Shown here one piece after another: positions 30,723-42,234 of a stretch of DNA of 64,000 bases. The position numbers and the translations under genes were made by a program. Under the pieces are notes generated by a model, which was not told the DNA's origin, made no database searches, and saw only the letters and a list, made by a program, of their open reading frames with translations. Origin of the DNA: Veillonella nakazawae (lineage in GTDB: Bacteria; Bacillota; Negativicutes; Veillonellales; Veillonellaceae); NCBI RefSeq assembly GCF_013393365.1, contig NZ_AP022321.1:1626501-1690500 (forward strand), read 5' to 3'. Position 1 is the stretch's first letter. Every line of letters begins with the position of its first letter.

Positions 30723-32594
30723 TTAGAACCAATGAGATAAATCGAATTCTTCACCAATCGTAGCTTTCACATGAGCACGGCCTAAATATAGGCCAAGTAA
30801 TGTTAAACTGATTTTAGACATAGGCGTATGATCAAATACATCTGCTAAATCTAAGAGAACTGGAGAAATATCATCCATAATATCACGTGCTTCTTGACCT
30901 CTGAAAGCAGTCGGTTTACTCTTCATAAGAGCGATGAGATCTCGTTGTACCATAGAATCAGAAATGCGAGTTTGTCTAAAGAATCGTGGTGCTAAAGACT
31001 CATCAACCAATGCCAATTTATATAGATTGGAGTTCAAGCTACGCACTACATAGCGCGGATCCACACCATGACCATCGGTAGCACGGAAGAGTTCCTCCTT
31101 GGAGAAACCACGATAGTTGAACACGAATGGATAAGAATTGGATAATACTTGAGCTAATGTAATCGGTTCACGTTCCTCTTGTGTACAGCGTAAATAGTCT
31201 AGCTGACGGTAGAAAGAATTGTTTTGAGGCAAATCAGAAATGAATGGCTCAATATATTTTTCTACATAATGTTGGAAGTGAATTAATCCATAGTTATTAG
31301 AGTTTCTAGAATATTGTAGCAATAGGGTCAATGCCATGACTTGGAAATGACCTAATGTCAAATGTGGCAATACACGTAACGCATCAAAGGCTACAAGGTA
31401 CGGGGTGCTAGACTTAGGTGATTGCACCACATCTAAGAACGCACCTAAGGCGGCGGATTTCATCCACTCTGTATTCGTAGCAGCATAGGCCTTTTGCATA
31501 CTCATCAAGGCTTCTTGAATAACAATATTATCAAGAAGTGCGTTGACTTCAGCTAACTTTGTAATATTAAGAGCTGCTAATGCATCTCTTGTAATGGATT
31601 CCACATAATGTTGTGTATCTCCATGCAACACGCCGAAGGCATGAACAAATGGTGCGATTGCCAATTCAATACATTTATCTTCATGTGCCGCTTTAGCCCA
31701 TTGCCCTGTTGGTACCTCTTCTTCAACCATACTAGCGGCTGCCAATTGAGCCTCTATTTCTGAAGCATCAAACAAGCGTGTTTCATCCAATACAGATGGG
31801 CCTTCTGCTGTTTTAATCTCATCGACACCACCAATCATTTGTGTAGCCTCAATATGTTCTGCTTCATCAGCTTCAAGAGCCTCTACAGATTCGCCCATAG
31901 CAATCGTATCCTCTACAGAATTAGCGCGATTGCGAAGTTCATCTGTAACAGCATCAAGAACAATAGTCTTATCCATCAATGGAGTGGAATGATGCTCACT
32001 ATTAGAGCGTTTACCATCAGAAACTGCAGGCATTATAATAGTTTCATCATTACTATGTTCTGTTGGAGCAGATTCTGTCTTCTCTAGAGAACCAGAATTT
32101 ACTTGAATAGATTCATGTGAAACAGATTCATGCGGAATAGAATCAGCAGAAACAGATGTATCTTGAACAGGTTCTTGTCCTTTTAAGTCAGCTTGACTTG
32201 ATTTAGTCTCAGTCTCGCCTGCATGATGACCTAAGGCCAAGGAATATCCTATTTCGGAGTTTTCCACATGTAATTGATTACCATCTCGTCGGTTATAAGA
32301 TGTATCTTTATGAGCTTCCACAGGTTCAGAAGCATTAGAATCCTCATTATTCTCTAACACAGAGGCCGTATACACATTGGTTCCACCTTCATGTGTAACA
32401 GTCACATCGCCTACCCTAGATTCATTAACGGACTTTTCTCTATGATGTTCACCATCAAATTTAGTAACAGATCTATCATGGTGCTCATCTTTAGCTTGGC
32501 TTTCACTATCATTACGATTAAAAACGGCGTAACAAATGGCAAAAAATCCAAGCGCTACAACAGCTAATACAAAATATGGTATTACGTTTGACAT
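30723..32594 (-). CDS. Single-pass membrane protein with long acidic linker, function unknown
   Basis: A 623-residue protein. An N-terminal hydrophobic segment (about 5-26, VIPYFVLAVVALGFFAICYAVF) would anchor it in the inner membrane. Residues about 30-300 are low-complexity, rich in Glu, Ser, Asp and His, and probably disordered. From about 305 to the end there is a folded, helix-rich domain (AHEDKCIELAIAPFVHAFGVLHGD onward) that I do not recognise. GGGGG precedes the ATG. It follows the YwlG-like gene by nine bases, so the two are co-transcribed. The architecture suggests a tethered cytoplasmic or periplasmic scaffold; topology cannot be settled here. Confidence 0.75.
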   Translation of the reverse strand: MSNVIPYFVLAVVALGFFAICYAVFNRNDSESQAKDEHHDRSVTKFDGEHHREKSVNESRVGDVTVTHEGGTNVYTASVLENNEDSNASEPVEAHKDTSYNRRDGNQLHVENSEIGYSLALGHHAGETETKSSQADLKGQEPVQDTSVSADSIPHESVSHESIQVNSGSLEKTESAPTEHSNDETIIMPAVSDGKRSNSEHHSTPLMDKTIVLDAVTDELRNRANSVEDTIAMGESVEALEADEAEHIEATQMIGGVDEIKTAEGPSVLDETRLFDASEIEAQLAAASMVEEEVPTGQWAKAAHEDKCIELAIAPFVHAFGVLHGDTQHYVESITRDALAALNITKLAEVNALLDNIVIQEALMSMQKAYAATNTEWMKSAALGAFLDVVQSPKSSTPYLVAFDALRVLPHLTLGHFQVMALTLLLQYSRNSNNYGLIHFQHYVEKYIEPFISDLPQNNSFYRQLDYLRCTQEEREPITLAQVLSNSYPFVFNYRGFSKEELFRATDGHGVDPRYVVRSLNSNLYKLALVDESLAPRFFRQTRISDSMVQRDLIALMKSKPTAFRGQEARDIMDDISPVLLDLADVFDHTPMSKISLTLLGLYLGRAHVKATIGEEFDLSHWF

Positions 32595-32603
32595 ACTATC
32601 CCC

Positions 32604-33155
32604 CTACATCAACGCTTCATTATATGCAGCACGTTCACCACCAATGCTCTTAGGTCGAACACGACAAGCAGTTACATGAGCCTCACCAATTTCTTTAATA
32701 CTGAGGCGCACTGGTACAGTAACATGCTTCATATGCATACCTATGAAAGTGTCCCCGATGTCGATACCTGCATCAGCTTTAATAAATTCAACCATCACTG
32801 GATCGTCAAAACGTTCATAGGCAGTAACAGCCATGGCTCCACCTGCATGACGTTGAGGTACTACATTAACCTCTTCCTCCCATGTTACTGCACTACGTTC
32901 CATAACAAGAGCTCGATTAATATGCTCACAGCATTGAACGGCCAAATTAAGACCTTTAGCTTTAACAGCTTTATATATTTCATCAAATAGGATCTGAGCC
33001 ACATCAATGTGGGAATCAGTGCCAATTTTCTTACCCATAACTTCGCTAGTGGAACAACCCACCACGAATAATTGACCTTCTCGAACCTTTGCCAAATCTA
33101 GCAATTCAGCCATCGCTGTACGCACTGACTGACGAATAGTTTCTACAGAAGTCAT
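32604..33155 (-). CDS. YwlG/TIGR01440 (DUF436) family protein
   Basis: A 183-residue cytoplasmic protein of a conserved Firmicutes family of unknown function. Features supporting the call are VVGCSTSEVMGKKIGT, AVQCCEHINRALV, the segment VVPQRHAGGAMAVTAYE and the C-terminal TACRVRPKSIGGERAAYN. GAGG precedes the ATG. In Bacilli the homologue lies near glyA/upp; here it leads a two-gene unit with an uncharacterised membrane protein. Confidence 0.85.
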   Translation of the reverse strand: MTSVETIRQSVRTAMAELLDLAKVREGQLFVVGCSTSEVMGKKIGTDSHIDVAQILFDEIYKAVKAKGLNLAVQCCEHINRALVMERSAVTWEEEVNVVPQRHAGGAMAVTAYERFDDPVMVEFIKADAGIDIGDTFIGMHMKHVTVPVRLSIKEIGEAHVTACRVRPKSIGGERAAYNEALM

Positions 33156-33370
33156 GATATCGCCTCACTCACTTTGAATGTATAAATCTATATGTATATT
33201 ATCACAAAATGGACAGAATCGGTAGACTTTACTCTACTAAACAAAAGTGAATCTAACATAATAATATATAAACTATAAAAGTAATTTCATATATTACTAT
33301 CATACTAATAAACAATGTAATAATCATTAAATATATACATGTACAGTGATAATTATTGAATCTCTGTAGA

Positions 33371-33402
33371 TAAAAAAGAGGCTTGCATTAGCAAGCCTCT
33401 TT
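33371..33402 (-). terminator. Terminator after the fumarase genes
   Basis: AAAGAGGCTTGC-ATTA-GCAAGCCTCTTT (33375-33402), followed on the minus strand by TTTATC, 20 bases past the last stop. The remaining 33156-33370 is AT-rich with no gene visible. Confidence 0.88.
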
Positions 33403-33421
33403 CAATCACTCAACGGTGATA

Positions 33422-33982
33422 TTAGATTTTTCTATAAGGTTTTTGGCCTTGTTCGTAGAAGTTGTTACCTTCAGTATCGCCAACTACGATGCAAGGGAAA
33501 TCTTCAACTGTCAATTCAGCCAAAGCTTCTGGACCAAGTTCACCATAAGCAAGTACTTCGTATTTTTTGATGGATTTTGCAATCAATGCTGCAGCGCCAC
33601 CAACTGCTGCGAAGTATGTGCAACCATTTTTCTTCATGGATTCAACTACTGCTGGTTTACGGGAACCTTTACCGATCATGCCTTTGATACCTTGATCAAG
33701 CATTGTTGGTGTATAAGCATCCATACGACCAGAAGTTGTAGGACCAGCGGAACCAATTGGGTCACCAGGTTTTGCAGGTGTTGGGCCAAGGTAGTAAACG
33801 AATTTGTTAGTCCAATCGATTGGTAATTTTTCGCCACGTGCTAAAGCTTCAGTCATAACTTTATGAGCAGCGTCACGAGCGGAGTAAATTTTGCCAGTGA
33901 TAAGAACACTATCACCAACTTTTAATTTACGGGAAAACTCTTCATTATATTCTTCAGTATTAATGCGAATTGTTTCAGCCAT
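33422..33982 (-). CDS. Fe-S fumarate hydratase, beta (C-terminal) subunit
   Basis: Small subunit of the class I hydro-lyase interconverting fumarate and malate. It has 186 residues with the family's swivelling beta domain: GKIYSARDAAHK, LGPTPAKPGDPIGSAGPTTSGRMD and MIGKGSRKPAVVESMKKNG. TtdB-type tartrate dehydratase is a close relative, so fumarase is preferred from metabolism rather than from a decisive residue. It follows the alpha gene by 19 bases with AGGAGG before the ATG. Confidence 0.9.
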   Translation of the reverse strand: MAETIRINTEEYNEEFSRKLKVGDSVLITGKIYSARDAAHKVMTEALARGEKLPIDWTNKFVYYLGPTPAKPGDPIGSAGPTTSGRMDAYTPTMLDQGIKGMIGKGSRKPAVVESMKKNGCTYFAAVGGAAALIAKSIKKYEVLAYGELGPEALAELTVEDFPCIVVGDTEGNNFYEQGQKPYRKI

Positions 33983-34001
33983 TGTAATTACCTCCTACCG
34001 A

Positions 34002-34844
34002 TTAAAGTACTACGTGTTTATGACGAGCAGCATGACACATAATAGTAACAGCAACAGGAAGGCCGGCGATATGAGTTGCACCCCATTCGATGTTTACACC
34101 GATACAAGTTGTTGTGCCGCCCAATTGTGGACCGATACCAGTTTTGTTAACCATTTCCAAAATTTCTTCTTCCAATTTTGCATACTCAGGATCTTTGTGA
34201 GGAGTGCTAATATCGCGAAGCAAAGCTTTTTTGGACATAACAGCTGCTTGGTCCATAGTACCACCAATACCAACGCCAAGTACGATTGGAGGGCATGGGT
34301 TAGGGCCAGCATGTTTTACGATTTCAAGAACTGCATTTTTAACGCCTTCAACGCCATCTGCAGGTACCAACATAGCTACGTCAGATTTATTTTCAGAACC
34401 GAAGCCTTTAAGTTCTACGTTGATTTCTACTTTATCGCCAGGAACGATATCGATGTAGATGATTGCAGGTGTGTTGTTTTGAGTGTTTTTACGGTTGAAC
34501 AATGGTTCTGCTACAACGGATTTACGAAGGTAACCTTCTACATAACCTTGAGCAACACCTTCATTGATAGCTTCTTTAAGATCGCCACCAACGAAATGAA
34601 CATCTTGACCTACTTCTACGAATACCAATGTCATACCAGTATCTTGGCAGTATGGACGATCTTCAGCATCAGCAATTTCTGCATTTTTGATGATTTGATC
34701 GAGAACGATGCAACCAACTGGAGACTCTTCTGTTTCACGGCCTTTTTTCAAGCCTTCATAGATGTCTTTTGGCAAGTGGTAAGCTGCGTCCATACACATT
34801 TGACGGACTGTTTTTGTGATTTCAGATACTTGAATCTCGCGCAA
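34002..34844 (-). CDS. Fe-S fumarate hydratase, alpha (N-terminal) subunit
   Basis: Large subunit carrying the oxygen-sensitive [4Fe-4S] cluster. It has 280 residues; probable cluster cysteines lie in RPYCQDTG, NPCPPIVLG and GGTTTCIGVNIEW. The start is TTG at 34844 with GAGGAGGG upstream, the only well-placed start. Together with AspA it links aspartate, fumarate and malate. A GTGTAT..ATACAC palindrome lies upstream. Confidence 0.92.
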   Translation of the reverse strand: MREIQVSEITKTVRQMCMDAAYHLPKDIYEGLKKGRETEESPVGCIVLDQIIKNAEIADAEDRPYCQDTGMTLVFVEVGQDVHFVGGDLKEAINEGVAQGYVEGYLRKSVVAEPLFNRKNTQNNTPAIIYIDIVPGDKVEINVELKGFGSENKSDVAMLVPADGVEGVKNAVLEIVKHAGPNPCPPIVLGVGIGGTMDQAAVMSKKALLRDISTPHKDPEYAKLEEEILEMVNKTGIGPQLGGTTTCIGVNIEWGATHIAGLPVAVTIMCHAARHKHVVL

Positions 34845-35543
34845 GATAATCCCTCCTCAGGAACATAGTTGAATATTAATTCTAAATTACCGTGAGATAA
34901 CTTTTAACTCTCAAGTGTATAAGACATATGTTTCTCATACACATCGAGATTAACTCTATGCATCAATCGTAACACACAACATACATGCTTTCAACGGCTT
35001 AACTATACAGTTTTCTCAATGCTTTTTCATGTTTTGAGAATTATTTTCATGAATATCGCTGTATATATTTCGGTATTTCAATAGTTCTTTTTCATCATAT
35101 TTTCGACTATAAAAACTATATTTTCAATGTGATAAAAGTCATAGTTAATCATAGGTTGAAAGAATTTTTATACCCTATATATTAATCCACTTTTAGAGGC
35201 CAAAATTAGGTTGAAATCACCGTATAAATGCAGAGTATATCTAAGATGATAAATACACTTTCAGACTACTTGATATTATTTTTCAAATAAAAGGTTTAAA
35301 CTTTTTTGTAATGCATATGTATACCGATTATATTCAATATACTTATATTGCTAACTCTTAGTAAAATATCCCTCAAGATATCTCTATAAACACAGTATTT
35401 ATCTGTGTTTATTCATTTATATAGATTATATTAATTTTAATGACTTACTTATCAAAATTTTTAATAATTGATTTTTTGTATAACGTTATGTGTTTTAGTC
35501 ATAGTTAACGTCTTTTGATTTATAGTAATTTTAAAAAAAACGC
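34845..35543. other. 700-base AT-rich intergenic region
   Basis: No gene is visible on either strand. It contains a 28-base imperfect palindrome, GTGTATAAGA..TCTCATACAC (34915-34942), upstream of the fumarase genes; a repeated TAGGTTGAAA (about 35152 and 35207); and a perfect 8-bp hairpin AAACACAG-TATTTAT-CTGTGTTT (35388-35410). It probably holds the fumarase promoter. The rest looks unstructured. Confidence 0.6.
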
Positions 35544-35572
35544 TTGCTTTTATAATTAATCTAACATATAAT
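35544..35572 (+). promoter_or_regulatory. Promoter of the three-tRNA operon
   Basis: TTGCTT (35544-35549), a 17-base spacer and TATAAT (35567-35572), 14 bases before the first tRNA. Confidence 0.88.
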
Positions 35573-35586
35573 AACAATCGTACCAT

Positions 35587-35662
35587 TCCTCGATAGCTCA
35601 GTTGGTAGAGCAATCGGCTGTTAACCGATCGGTCGTAGGTTCGAGTCCTACTCGAGGAGCCA
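35587..35662 (+). tRNA. tRNA-Asn (GTT)
   Basis: Acceptor TCCTCGA/TCGAGGA, anticodon loop CTGTTAA, T loop GTTCGAGTC, encoded CCA. Confidence 0.95.
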
Positions 35663-35666
35663 TTCT

Positions 35667-35741
35667 GGCCCGTTGGTCAAGCGGTTAAGACACCGCCCTT
35701 TCACGGCGGTATCCCGGGTTCGATTCCCGGACGGGTCACCA
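35667..35741 (+). tRNA. tRNA-Glu (TTC)
   Basis: Acceptor GGCCCGT/ACGGGTC, anticodon stem CCGCC/GGCGG with loop CTTTCAC, T loop GTTCGATTC, encoded CCA. Confidence 0.95.
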
Positions 35742-35744
35742 TAT

Positions 35745-35820
<76 letters not shown>

Positions 35821-35826
35821 AACCTA

Positions 35827-35857
35827 GAAGCAAGCATAAAGCTTGCTTCTTTTTTTT
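35827..35857 (+). terminator. Terminator of the three-tRNA operon
   Basis: GAAGCAAGC-ATAAA-GCTTGCTTC followed by eight T, directly after tRNA-Val. A TATAAT box at 35868-35873, just past it, may start the next gene. Confidence 0.92.
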
Positions 35858-35927
35858 GTATATGTGATATAATAGTACCAGTTGTTTTGTTTGTGAATTT
35901 TAAAGAGTCTTATTTAGAGGAGGAATT

Positions 35928-36836
35928 ATGTTTTATACATTCGGACGCTATAAACGTTCGCTACTTACAGTACTAGGTGTACTATTGGCATCTACGCTCG
36001 CTACAGCAAGTGCTGCCACTATTAATATGAGCCAGTTAACATCAAATACCGCTCAACCGGTAGTCATCAACTCTATGCCATCCAATGTAGATACGACTAC
36101 CCCTACATTACAAGCCGATAATAATGGTCAACCTATTTTGAAGGTTGCAAATACACCTGTTTCAACTCCAATTGTTAGAACACCTGAAAAAGCGACTATC
36201 AATACTTCTAATTCTAATTATGATGGTCACTTAGATAATTTCCCTAGTCGCAAAGTTACAATTGTTGTACCTGCAAAATTGCGCAACGAAAACACAGCCC
36301 AATTAGGTCGTTACATGACAGACCGTCTATCTAATACGCTTAAGTATCCATACTATGATACAGCAATCGTAAGTACTAATACGCCAACAGCTGAAATTAG
36401 AGCTGTTGACCTTGCACAAATTGCAGCTGCACAAAATTCTGAAATCGTTATTATGCCTGTACCATTACAAGACGTATATGTACAAATCAATGGTGTTAAT
36501 AGCCCATATGCATATAATAATGATGATCGTGAAATGTACATCGCCGCAAAGGTAAATGCACTTTTATATTATTACGATGTGAATGATCAAGTAATTCACA
36601 CTGTACGCAGTGGATTCAATCAAACTGATGATTCCTTAACAATGCCAACACATAAGGCTGTATGGAACAAAGTTATGACTGTATTACTTGATAAATTACC
36701 ATACAAACGTATTCCAACAGACCGCGACCGCTATCAAGCACCTGGTATTAACTCTGAGTCTCCAGTAGTACTTGATTTCCAAGTAGAACAACCTAGAAAT
36801 ACTGCTTACTCCTTAAAAGGTGTTAGCGTATTATAA
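35928..36836 (+). CDS. Exported protein of unknown function (302 aa)
   Basis: The N-terminal signal peptide (RSLLTVLGVLLASTLATASAAT, cleavage near residue 29) is followed by a Thr/Pro/Asn-rich linker (about 30-100) and a folded part (about 105-302) starting SRKVTIVVPAKLRNENTAQLGRYM. That part has alternating beta segments such as EIVIMPVPLQDVYVQING and AKVNALLYYYDVNDQVIHTV, recalling periplasmic lipoprotein-like domains, but no lipobox cysteine is seen. GAGGAGG precedes the ATG. It is monocistronic between the tRNA operon and a strong terminator. I do not recognise the family. Confidence 0.78.
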   Translation: MFYTFGRYKRSLLTVLGVLLASTLATASAATINMSQLTSNTAQPVVINSMPSNVDTTTPTLQADNNGQPILKVANTPVSTPIVRTPEKATINTSNSNYDGHLDNFPSRKVTIVVPAKLRNENTAQLGRYMTDRLSNTLKYPYYDTAIVSTNTPTAEIRAVDLAQIAAAQNSEIVIMPVPLQDVYVQINGVNSPYAYNNDDREMYIAAKVNALLYYYDVNDQVIHTVRSGFNQTDDSLTMPTHKAVWNKVMTVLLDKLPYKRIPTDRDRYQAPGINSESPVVLDFQVEQPRNTAYSLKGVSVL

Positions 36837-36844
36837 GAGACAAT

Positions 36845-36880
36845 AAAAAGACCGTTAAGCAATTGCTTAACGGTCTTTTT
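36845..36880. terminator. Bidirectional terminator between convergent exported-protein genes
   Basis: Perfect palindrome AAAAAGACCGTTAAGCAA (36845-36862) with its complement (36863-36880), with A and T runs at the ends. Confidence 0.92.
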
Positions 36881-36906
36881 GTATTCACCTATTAATGATA
36901 CATAAC

Positions 36907-37263
36907 TTAGTGAATCAAGCCGATTAATCTAAGTTGATGCTCTGTAAAACCAGCATTTCTTAAAAGTGCAGTAAATGAACTACGGAAGGAATCAGATAAA
37001 TCGCTTACGTAATAAATTGAATCATCATCTTTTGCACTTGCTGTACTTGTATTAGTAGTCGCAGCATATTTAGCATTATTAGCTTCATTTTGTTTAACCA
37101 TGTTAGCTCTAAAAGCATCATTTGTAGGAGTTTCTACTGGTGGGCGAACCGAGTCAGTATATTTATAACCATAAGATGCGTCTACATGTGTTCCTAGTGT
37201 AGATGCACCAAAACAGCATGCTAATACAGCAAAAGCAATGAAAGATTTTTTAGATACGTTCAT
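36907..37263 (-). CDS. Small exported protein of unknown function (118 aa)
   Basis: Signal peptide (KKSFIAFAVLACCFGASTLGTHVDA, cleavage near residue 29), then a Tyr/Thr/Asn-rich middle and a C-terminal segment DLSDSFRSSFTALLRNAGFTEHQLRLIGLIH that could form two helices. GGAGG is upstream of the ATG. It is monocistronic. No family recognised. Confidence 0.68.
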   Translation of the reverse strand: MNVSKKSFIAFAVLACCFGASTLGTHVDASYGYKYTDSVRPPVETPTNDAFRANMVKQNEANNAKYAATTNTSTASAKDDDSIYYVSDLSDSFRSSFTALLRNAGFTEHQLRLIGLIH

Positions 37264-37379
37264 TAGAAAACCTCCAAATTAACACAATAAGTCATTAAAT
37301 TTAAATGACAAATTTTAGTATAAGCAGATGACCTTAATGTTAGATGAGTGTTTCCTATAAACAAAATGAAATTCTATAG

Positions 37380-37409
37380 AAAAAGGCTAGCCCTATGGCT
37401 AGCCTTTTT
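37380..37409 (-). terminator. Terminator of the ATP synthase operon
   Basis: AAAAAGGCTAGCC-CTAT-GGCTAGCCTTTTT (37380-37392 and 37397-37409), three bases after the atpC stop. Confidence 0.9.
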
Positions 37410-37411
37410 CT

Positions 37412-37819
37412 TTATAGTTGTTTAGTTACATGCAAGCGCAATAATGCACGTTGCAATGCCGCTTCTGCTCGCTCTACATCAATATCAGGTGTAGGATTAG
37501 CCAAACGGCCTTCAGCACGCTCTTTGGCACGCTGAGCACGTTCCACATCAATAGATTCTGGATCTTGGCAATCTGGTGTTACAATACTCACCTTATTATG
37601 TTCGATTTCACAGAAGCCACCAAATACGGCAAGTTCACGAGATGTTCCATCTGGTTGGTCTATGCGTAATGGCGCTAAATCTAATGCGATAATCATAGGT
37701 GCATGATTTGGCAAAATACCAAATTGACCATCGATAGCTTTACCTACAAAGAATGTAGACTTGCCTTCAAAGACAATTGCATCAGGTGTGATTATTTGTA
37801 GGGTCATAGGTTCCGCCAT
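37412..37819 (-). CDS. atpC: ATP synthase F1 epsilon subunit
   Basis: Central-stalk subunit that couples rotation and can inhibit ATP hydrolysis. It has 135 residues: an N-terminal beta sandwich (MTLQIITPDAIVFEGKSTFFVG, DGQFGILPNHAPMI) and a C-terminal helical hairpin (RAQRAKERAEGRLANPTPD onward). AGGGGG precedes the ATG at 37819, three bases past the atpD stop. Last gene of the operon. Confidence 0.96.
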   Translation of the reverse strand: MAEPMTLQIITPDAIVFEGKSTFFVGKAIDGQFGILPNHAPMIIALDLAPLRIDQPDGTSRELAVFGGFCEIEHNKVSIVTPDCQDPESIDVERAQRAKERAEGRLANPTPDIDVERAEAALQRALLRLHVTKQL

Positions 37820-37822
37820 GGA

Positions 37823-39265
<1,443 letters not shown>

Positions 39266-40120
39266 TTATTGCAAGGCATTAGCGCCACCAACGATTTCAG
39301 AAATTTCGTTTGTAATGCTAGATTGACGTAACTTGTTATATTCAAGACCTAAGGAATCAATGAGTTCCCCTGCATTATCTGTAGCAGATGTCATAGCTGT
39401 CATACGAGCACCCAATTCACTTGCTGCAGATTGCAACAATCCATTATAAACAGTAATCTCTAAATATTTTGGTAACAACGCCTCCAAGACAGATACAGCA
39501 GATGGCATGAAATCATACTCTTCGCCCTTTACCTCATCTTGTGGTTGCTCTATCGGCAACAAGCGCTCAGCCTGTGCAATTTGCGTCATAGAATTTACAA
39601 AACGTGTATAGATCATGATGACTTCGTCAACTTCATGACGTTCGTATAGTGAAAGTGCTTCATGCATAATGGCACGGGCATGTTCATAAGAAGGTTTATC
39701 AGAGAAGCCTGCATAGGACTTATCGATATGAATTCCTCTAGATTTCATGCTGTCTCTAGGCTTTTTACCTGCCGTGATAACACGGTATGTATCGGAAGAT
39801 TTACCATGCAATTGTTCCATAGCAAACTTCAACACATTAGACGAGAATGCCCCTGCAAGGCCCTTATCGGCACCTATTACGATATAGCATGTGCGTTTTA
39901 TAGGGCGTACCTCTAACAAAGGGCTGCTAAAGCCTTCTAAATCACTATTAGACATATGACGCAAGATTTGCCCAATCTTCTCTGCGTAAGGACGAGTACC
40001 TTCCGCTTTCGTTTGCGCCTTACGAAGACGAGCAGAGGCTACCATCTTCATCGCTTTTGTAATTTGTTGCGTATTGGTAACACTTTTTATGCGTTTTCGC
40101 AAATCTTGTGCACTAGCCAT
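39266..40120 (-). CDS. atpG: ATP synthase F1 gamma subunit
   Basis: Rotor shaft of F1, 284 residues. Conserved N-terminal MASAQDLRKRIKSVTNTQQITKAMKMVASARLRKAQ and C-terminal SSATDNAGELIDSLGLEYNKLRQSSITNEISEIVGGANAL regions form the coiled coil. AAGGAGG precedes the ATG. It follows atpA by three bases. Confidence 0.97.
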   Translation of the reverse strand: MASAQDLRKRIKSVTNTQQITKAMKMVASARLRKAQTKAEGTRPYAEKIGQILRHMSNSDLEGFSSPLLEVRPIKRTCYIVIGADKGLAGAFSSNVLKFAMEQLHGKSSDTYRVITAGKKPRDSMKSRGIHIDKSYAGFSDKPSYEHARAIMHEALSLYERHEVDEVIMIYTRFVNSMTQIAQAERLLPIEQPQDEVKGEEYDFMPSAVSVLEALLPKYLEITVYNGLLQSAASELGARMTAMTSATDNAGELIDSLGLEYNKLRQSSITNEISEIVGGANALQ

Positions 40121-40123
40121 ACA

Positions 40124-41662
40124 TTACGCCTCCTTATGAGACACTAATGTATGCGTAGAACCAAATGCTTCTACACATTCTGGGATTGCTTGTTTCAATA
40201 GATTTTCAGTATCTTCGTCAATTTTCTTAGACGTTTCAATATTTGTGATGATTTCAGGATAGTTAGCTTTTATATAACGTAAAAGTTCAGCTTCAAATGC
40301 TAAAATATCATCCACTTGAATACTTGCTAAATACCCTTTTGTACCAGCGTAAAGATTAATAACCATTTCTGCTACGCTCATAGGTTCATATTGACCTTGT
40401 TTTAACATTTCAGTCAAACGTTCACCACGGTCTAATTGTGCTTTAGTAGCCGCATCAAGATCGGAACCGAACTGAGCGAAGGCAGCTAACTCACGATATT
40501 GAGCAAGGTCCAAACGCAATTGGCCTGCTACTTGTTTCATCGCTTTAGTTTGCGCACTACCACCTACACGGGATACGGACAAACCTACATCAACCGCTGG
40601 GCGGATGCCAGAGTAGAACATATCTGTACCCAAGAAAATTTGACCATCAGTAATGGAAATTACGTTTGTTGGGATGTATGCAGATACGTCACCTGCTTGT
40701 GTTTCAATGATTGGCAACGCAGTAATGGAACCACCACCAAGTTCTGGTGAAAGTTTCGCAGCACGTTCTAATAGACGGCTGTGTAAGTAGAATACGTCGC
40801 CTGGATACGCTTCACGCCCTGGTGGACGGCGTAATAATAAAGACATAGCACGGTAAGCAGCCGCTTGCTTAGTTAAGTCATCATATACACAAAGTACATG
40901 TTTGCCTTTGTACATGAAGTATTCACCCATAGCAACACCTGCATACGGAGCGATGTATTGTAGTGGAGCCCCTGTAGAAGCACTAGCAGAAACGACGATT
41001 GTATACTCCAACGCACCTGTTTCTTCCAATTTTTGTACTACACGAGCTACGGTAGATTCTTTTTGACCAATTGCTACATAGATACAAATTACATCTTTAC
41101 CTTTTTGATTGATAATTGTATCAAGAGCAATTGCAGTTTTACCTGTACCACGGTCACCAATGATAAGCTCACGTTGGCCACGGCCAATTGGCACCATCGC
41201 ATCGATAGCTTTCAAACCTGTTTGCAATGGTTCGTTTACAGATTGACGATCCGCAATACCAGGCGCTGGATGTTCTACAGGACGACGTTCAGTCGCTTGA
41301 ATAGCACCCTTGCCATCGATAGGCTGCCCCAATGGATTTACTACACGACCAATAAGAGCATCACCTACTGGTACGTCCATAATTTTACCAGTACGGCGTA
41401 CTTCATCGCCTTCTTTAATCAAGAAGTCGTCACCTAATAGTACGGCACCAACATTATCTAATTCTAAGTTCAAAACCAAGCCATATACGCCGTGTGGTAA
41501 CTCTAACAACTCACCAGCCATGGCTCTTTCAAGACCATAAATATGGGCGATGCCATCCCCTACGTCAAGAACAGTACCTACGTCATCGACATTGAGGTCA
41601 ACATCATAGTCCTGAATCTGCTGTTTAATTATAGCAGTGATTTCTTCAGGCTTCATTTTCAT
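40124..41662 (-). CDS. atpA: ATP synthase F1 alpha subunit
   Basis: Non-catalytic nucleotide-binding subunit, 512 residues, with P loop GDRGTGKT (about 169-176) and the signature [14 protein letters not shown]. The start is ATG 41662 ([16 protein letters not shown]) or the ATG two codons later; both are behind the same weak GGGGTG site. Gene order is standard. Confidence 0.98.
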   Translation of the reverse strand: MKMKPEEITAIIKQQIQDYDVDLNVDDVGTVLDVGDGIAHIYGLERAMAGELLELPHGVYGLVLNLELDNVGAVLLGDDFLIKEGDEVRRTGKIMDVPVGDALIGRVVNPLGQPIDGKGAIQATERRPVEHPAPGIADRQSVNEPLQTGLKAIDAMVPIGRGQRELIIGDRGTGKTAIALDTIINQKGKDVICIYVAIGQKESTVARVVQKLEETGALEYTIVVSASASTGAPLQYIAPYAGVAMGEYFMYKGKHVLCVYDDLTKQAAAYRAMSLLLRRPPGREAYPGDVFYLHSRLLERAAKLSPELGGGSITALPIIETQAGDVSAYIPTNVISITDGQIFLGTDMFYSGIRPAVDVGLSVSRVGGSAQTKAMKQVAGQLRLDLAQYRELAAFAQFGSDLDAATKAQLDRGERLTEMLKQGQYEPMSVAEMVINLYAGTKGYLASIQVDDILAFEAELLRYIKANYPEIITNIETSKKIDEDTENLLKQAIPECVEAFGSTHTLVSHKEA

Positions 41663-41678
41663 ATATACCCATTCACCC

Positions 41679-42230
41679 CTATCTAATAGAGTTCGTTCTT
41701 AATAAAGATTTTTCTAATTCCTCTAAACGGCGAGCTACAGAGCCATCGATGCGTTTATCCCCTACTTGGATAACGATACCACCCATAATGGATGGATCTT
41801 GACGCACAGATAAGATGACATCTTTTCCTGTTACTTCTCTTAGTTTAGCTTGTACAGATGCTTCTACATCAGCTGTAATTGGTTCAGCTACTGTTACAGT
41901 AGCTTCCAAAATACCACGTGCTGCACGTGATTTCTTAATAAACGCTTCGATAGTCGATGCTATATAGCGATAACGACCGCGCTTAATCATCACATAAATA
42001 AAGTGTAGAGCAACTTTATCGATACTAGAGTCAAAAATTTTACCAATAAGCTTAATCTTTGCATCTTCTGTAACGATTGGATTCTCTAGAAAGGAACGCA
42101 ACTCAGGTTGATCAACCATTACGGATGCTACATAACCTAATTGCTCCTCCATGAGTTCCAACTTATTTTGTTCTTGAGCTAATTCAAACATAGCCGAACT
42201 ATATTTATCTGCTACAATTTCTATGCTCAT
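41679..42230 (-). CDS. atpH: ATP synthase F1 delta subunit
   Basis: Peripheral-stalk cap linking F1 to b, 183 residues. The N-terminal helical domain ([20 protein letters not shown]) is followed by a C-terminal segment with [32 protein letters not shown]. It starts four bases after the atpF stop. Confidence 0.95.
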   Translation of the reverse strand: MSIEIVADKYSSAMFELAQEQNKLELMEEQLGYVASVMVDQPELRSFLENPIVTEDAKIKLIGKIFDSSIDKVALHFIYVMIKRGRYRYIASTIEAFIKKSRAARGILEATVTVAEPITADVEASVQAKLREVTGKDVILSVRQDPSIMGGIVIQVGDKRIDGSVARRLEELEKSLLRTNSIR

Positions 42231-42234
42231 CGTA

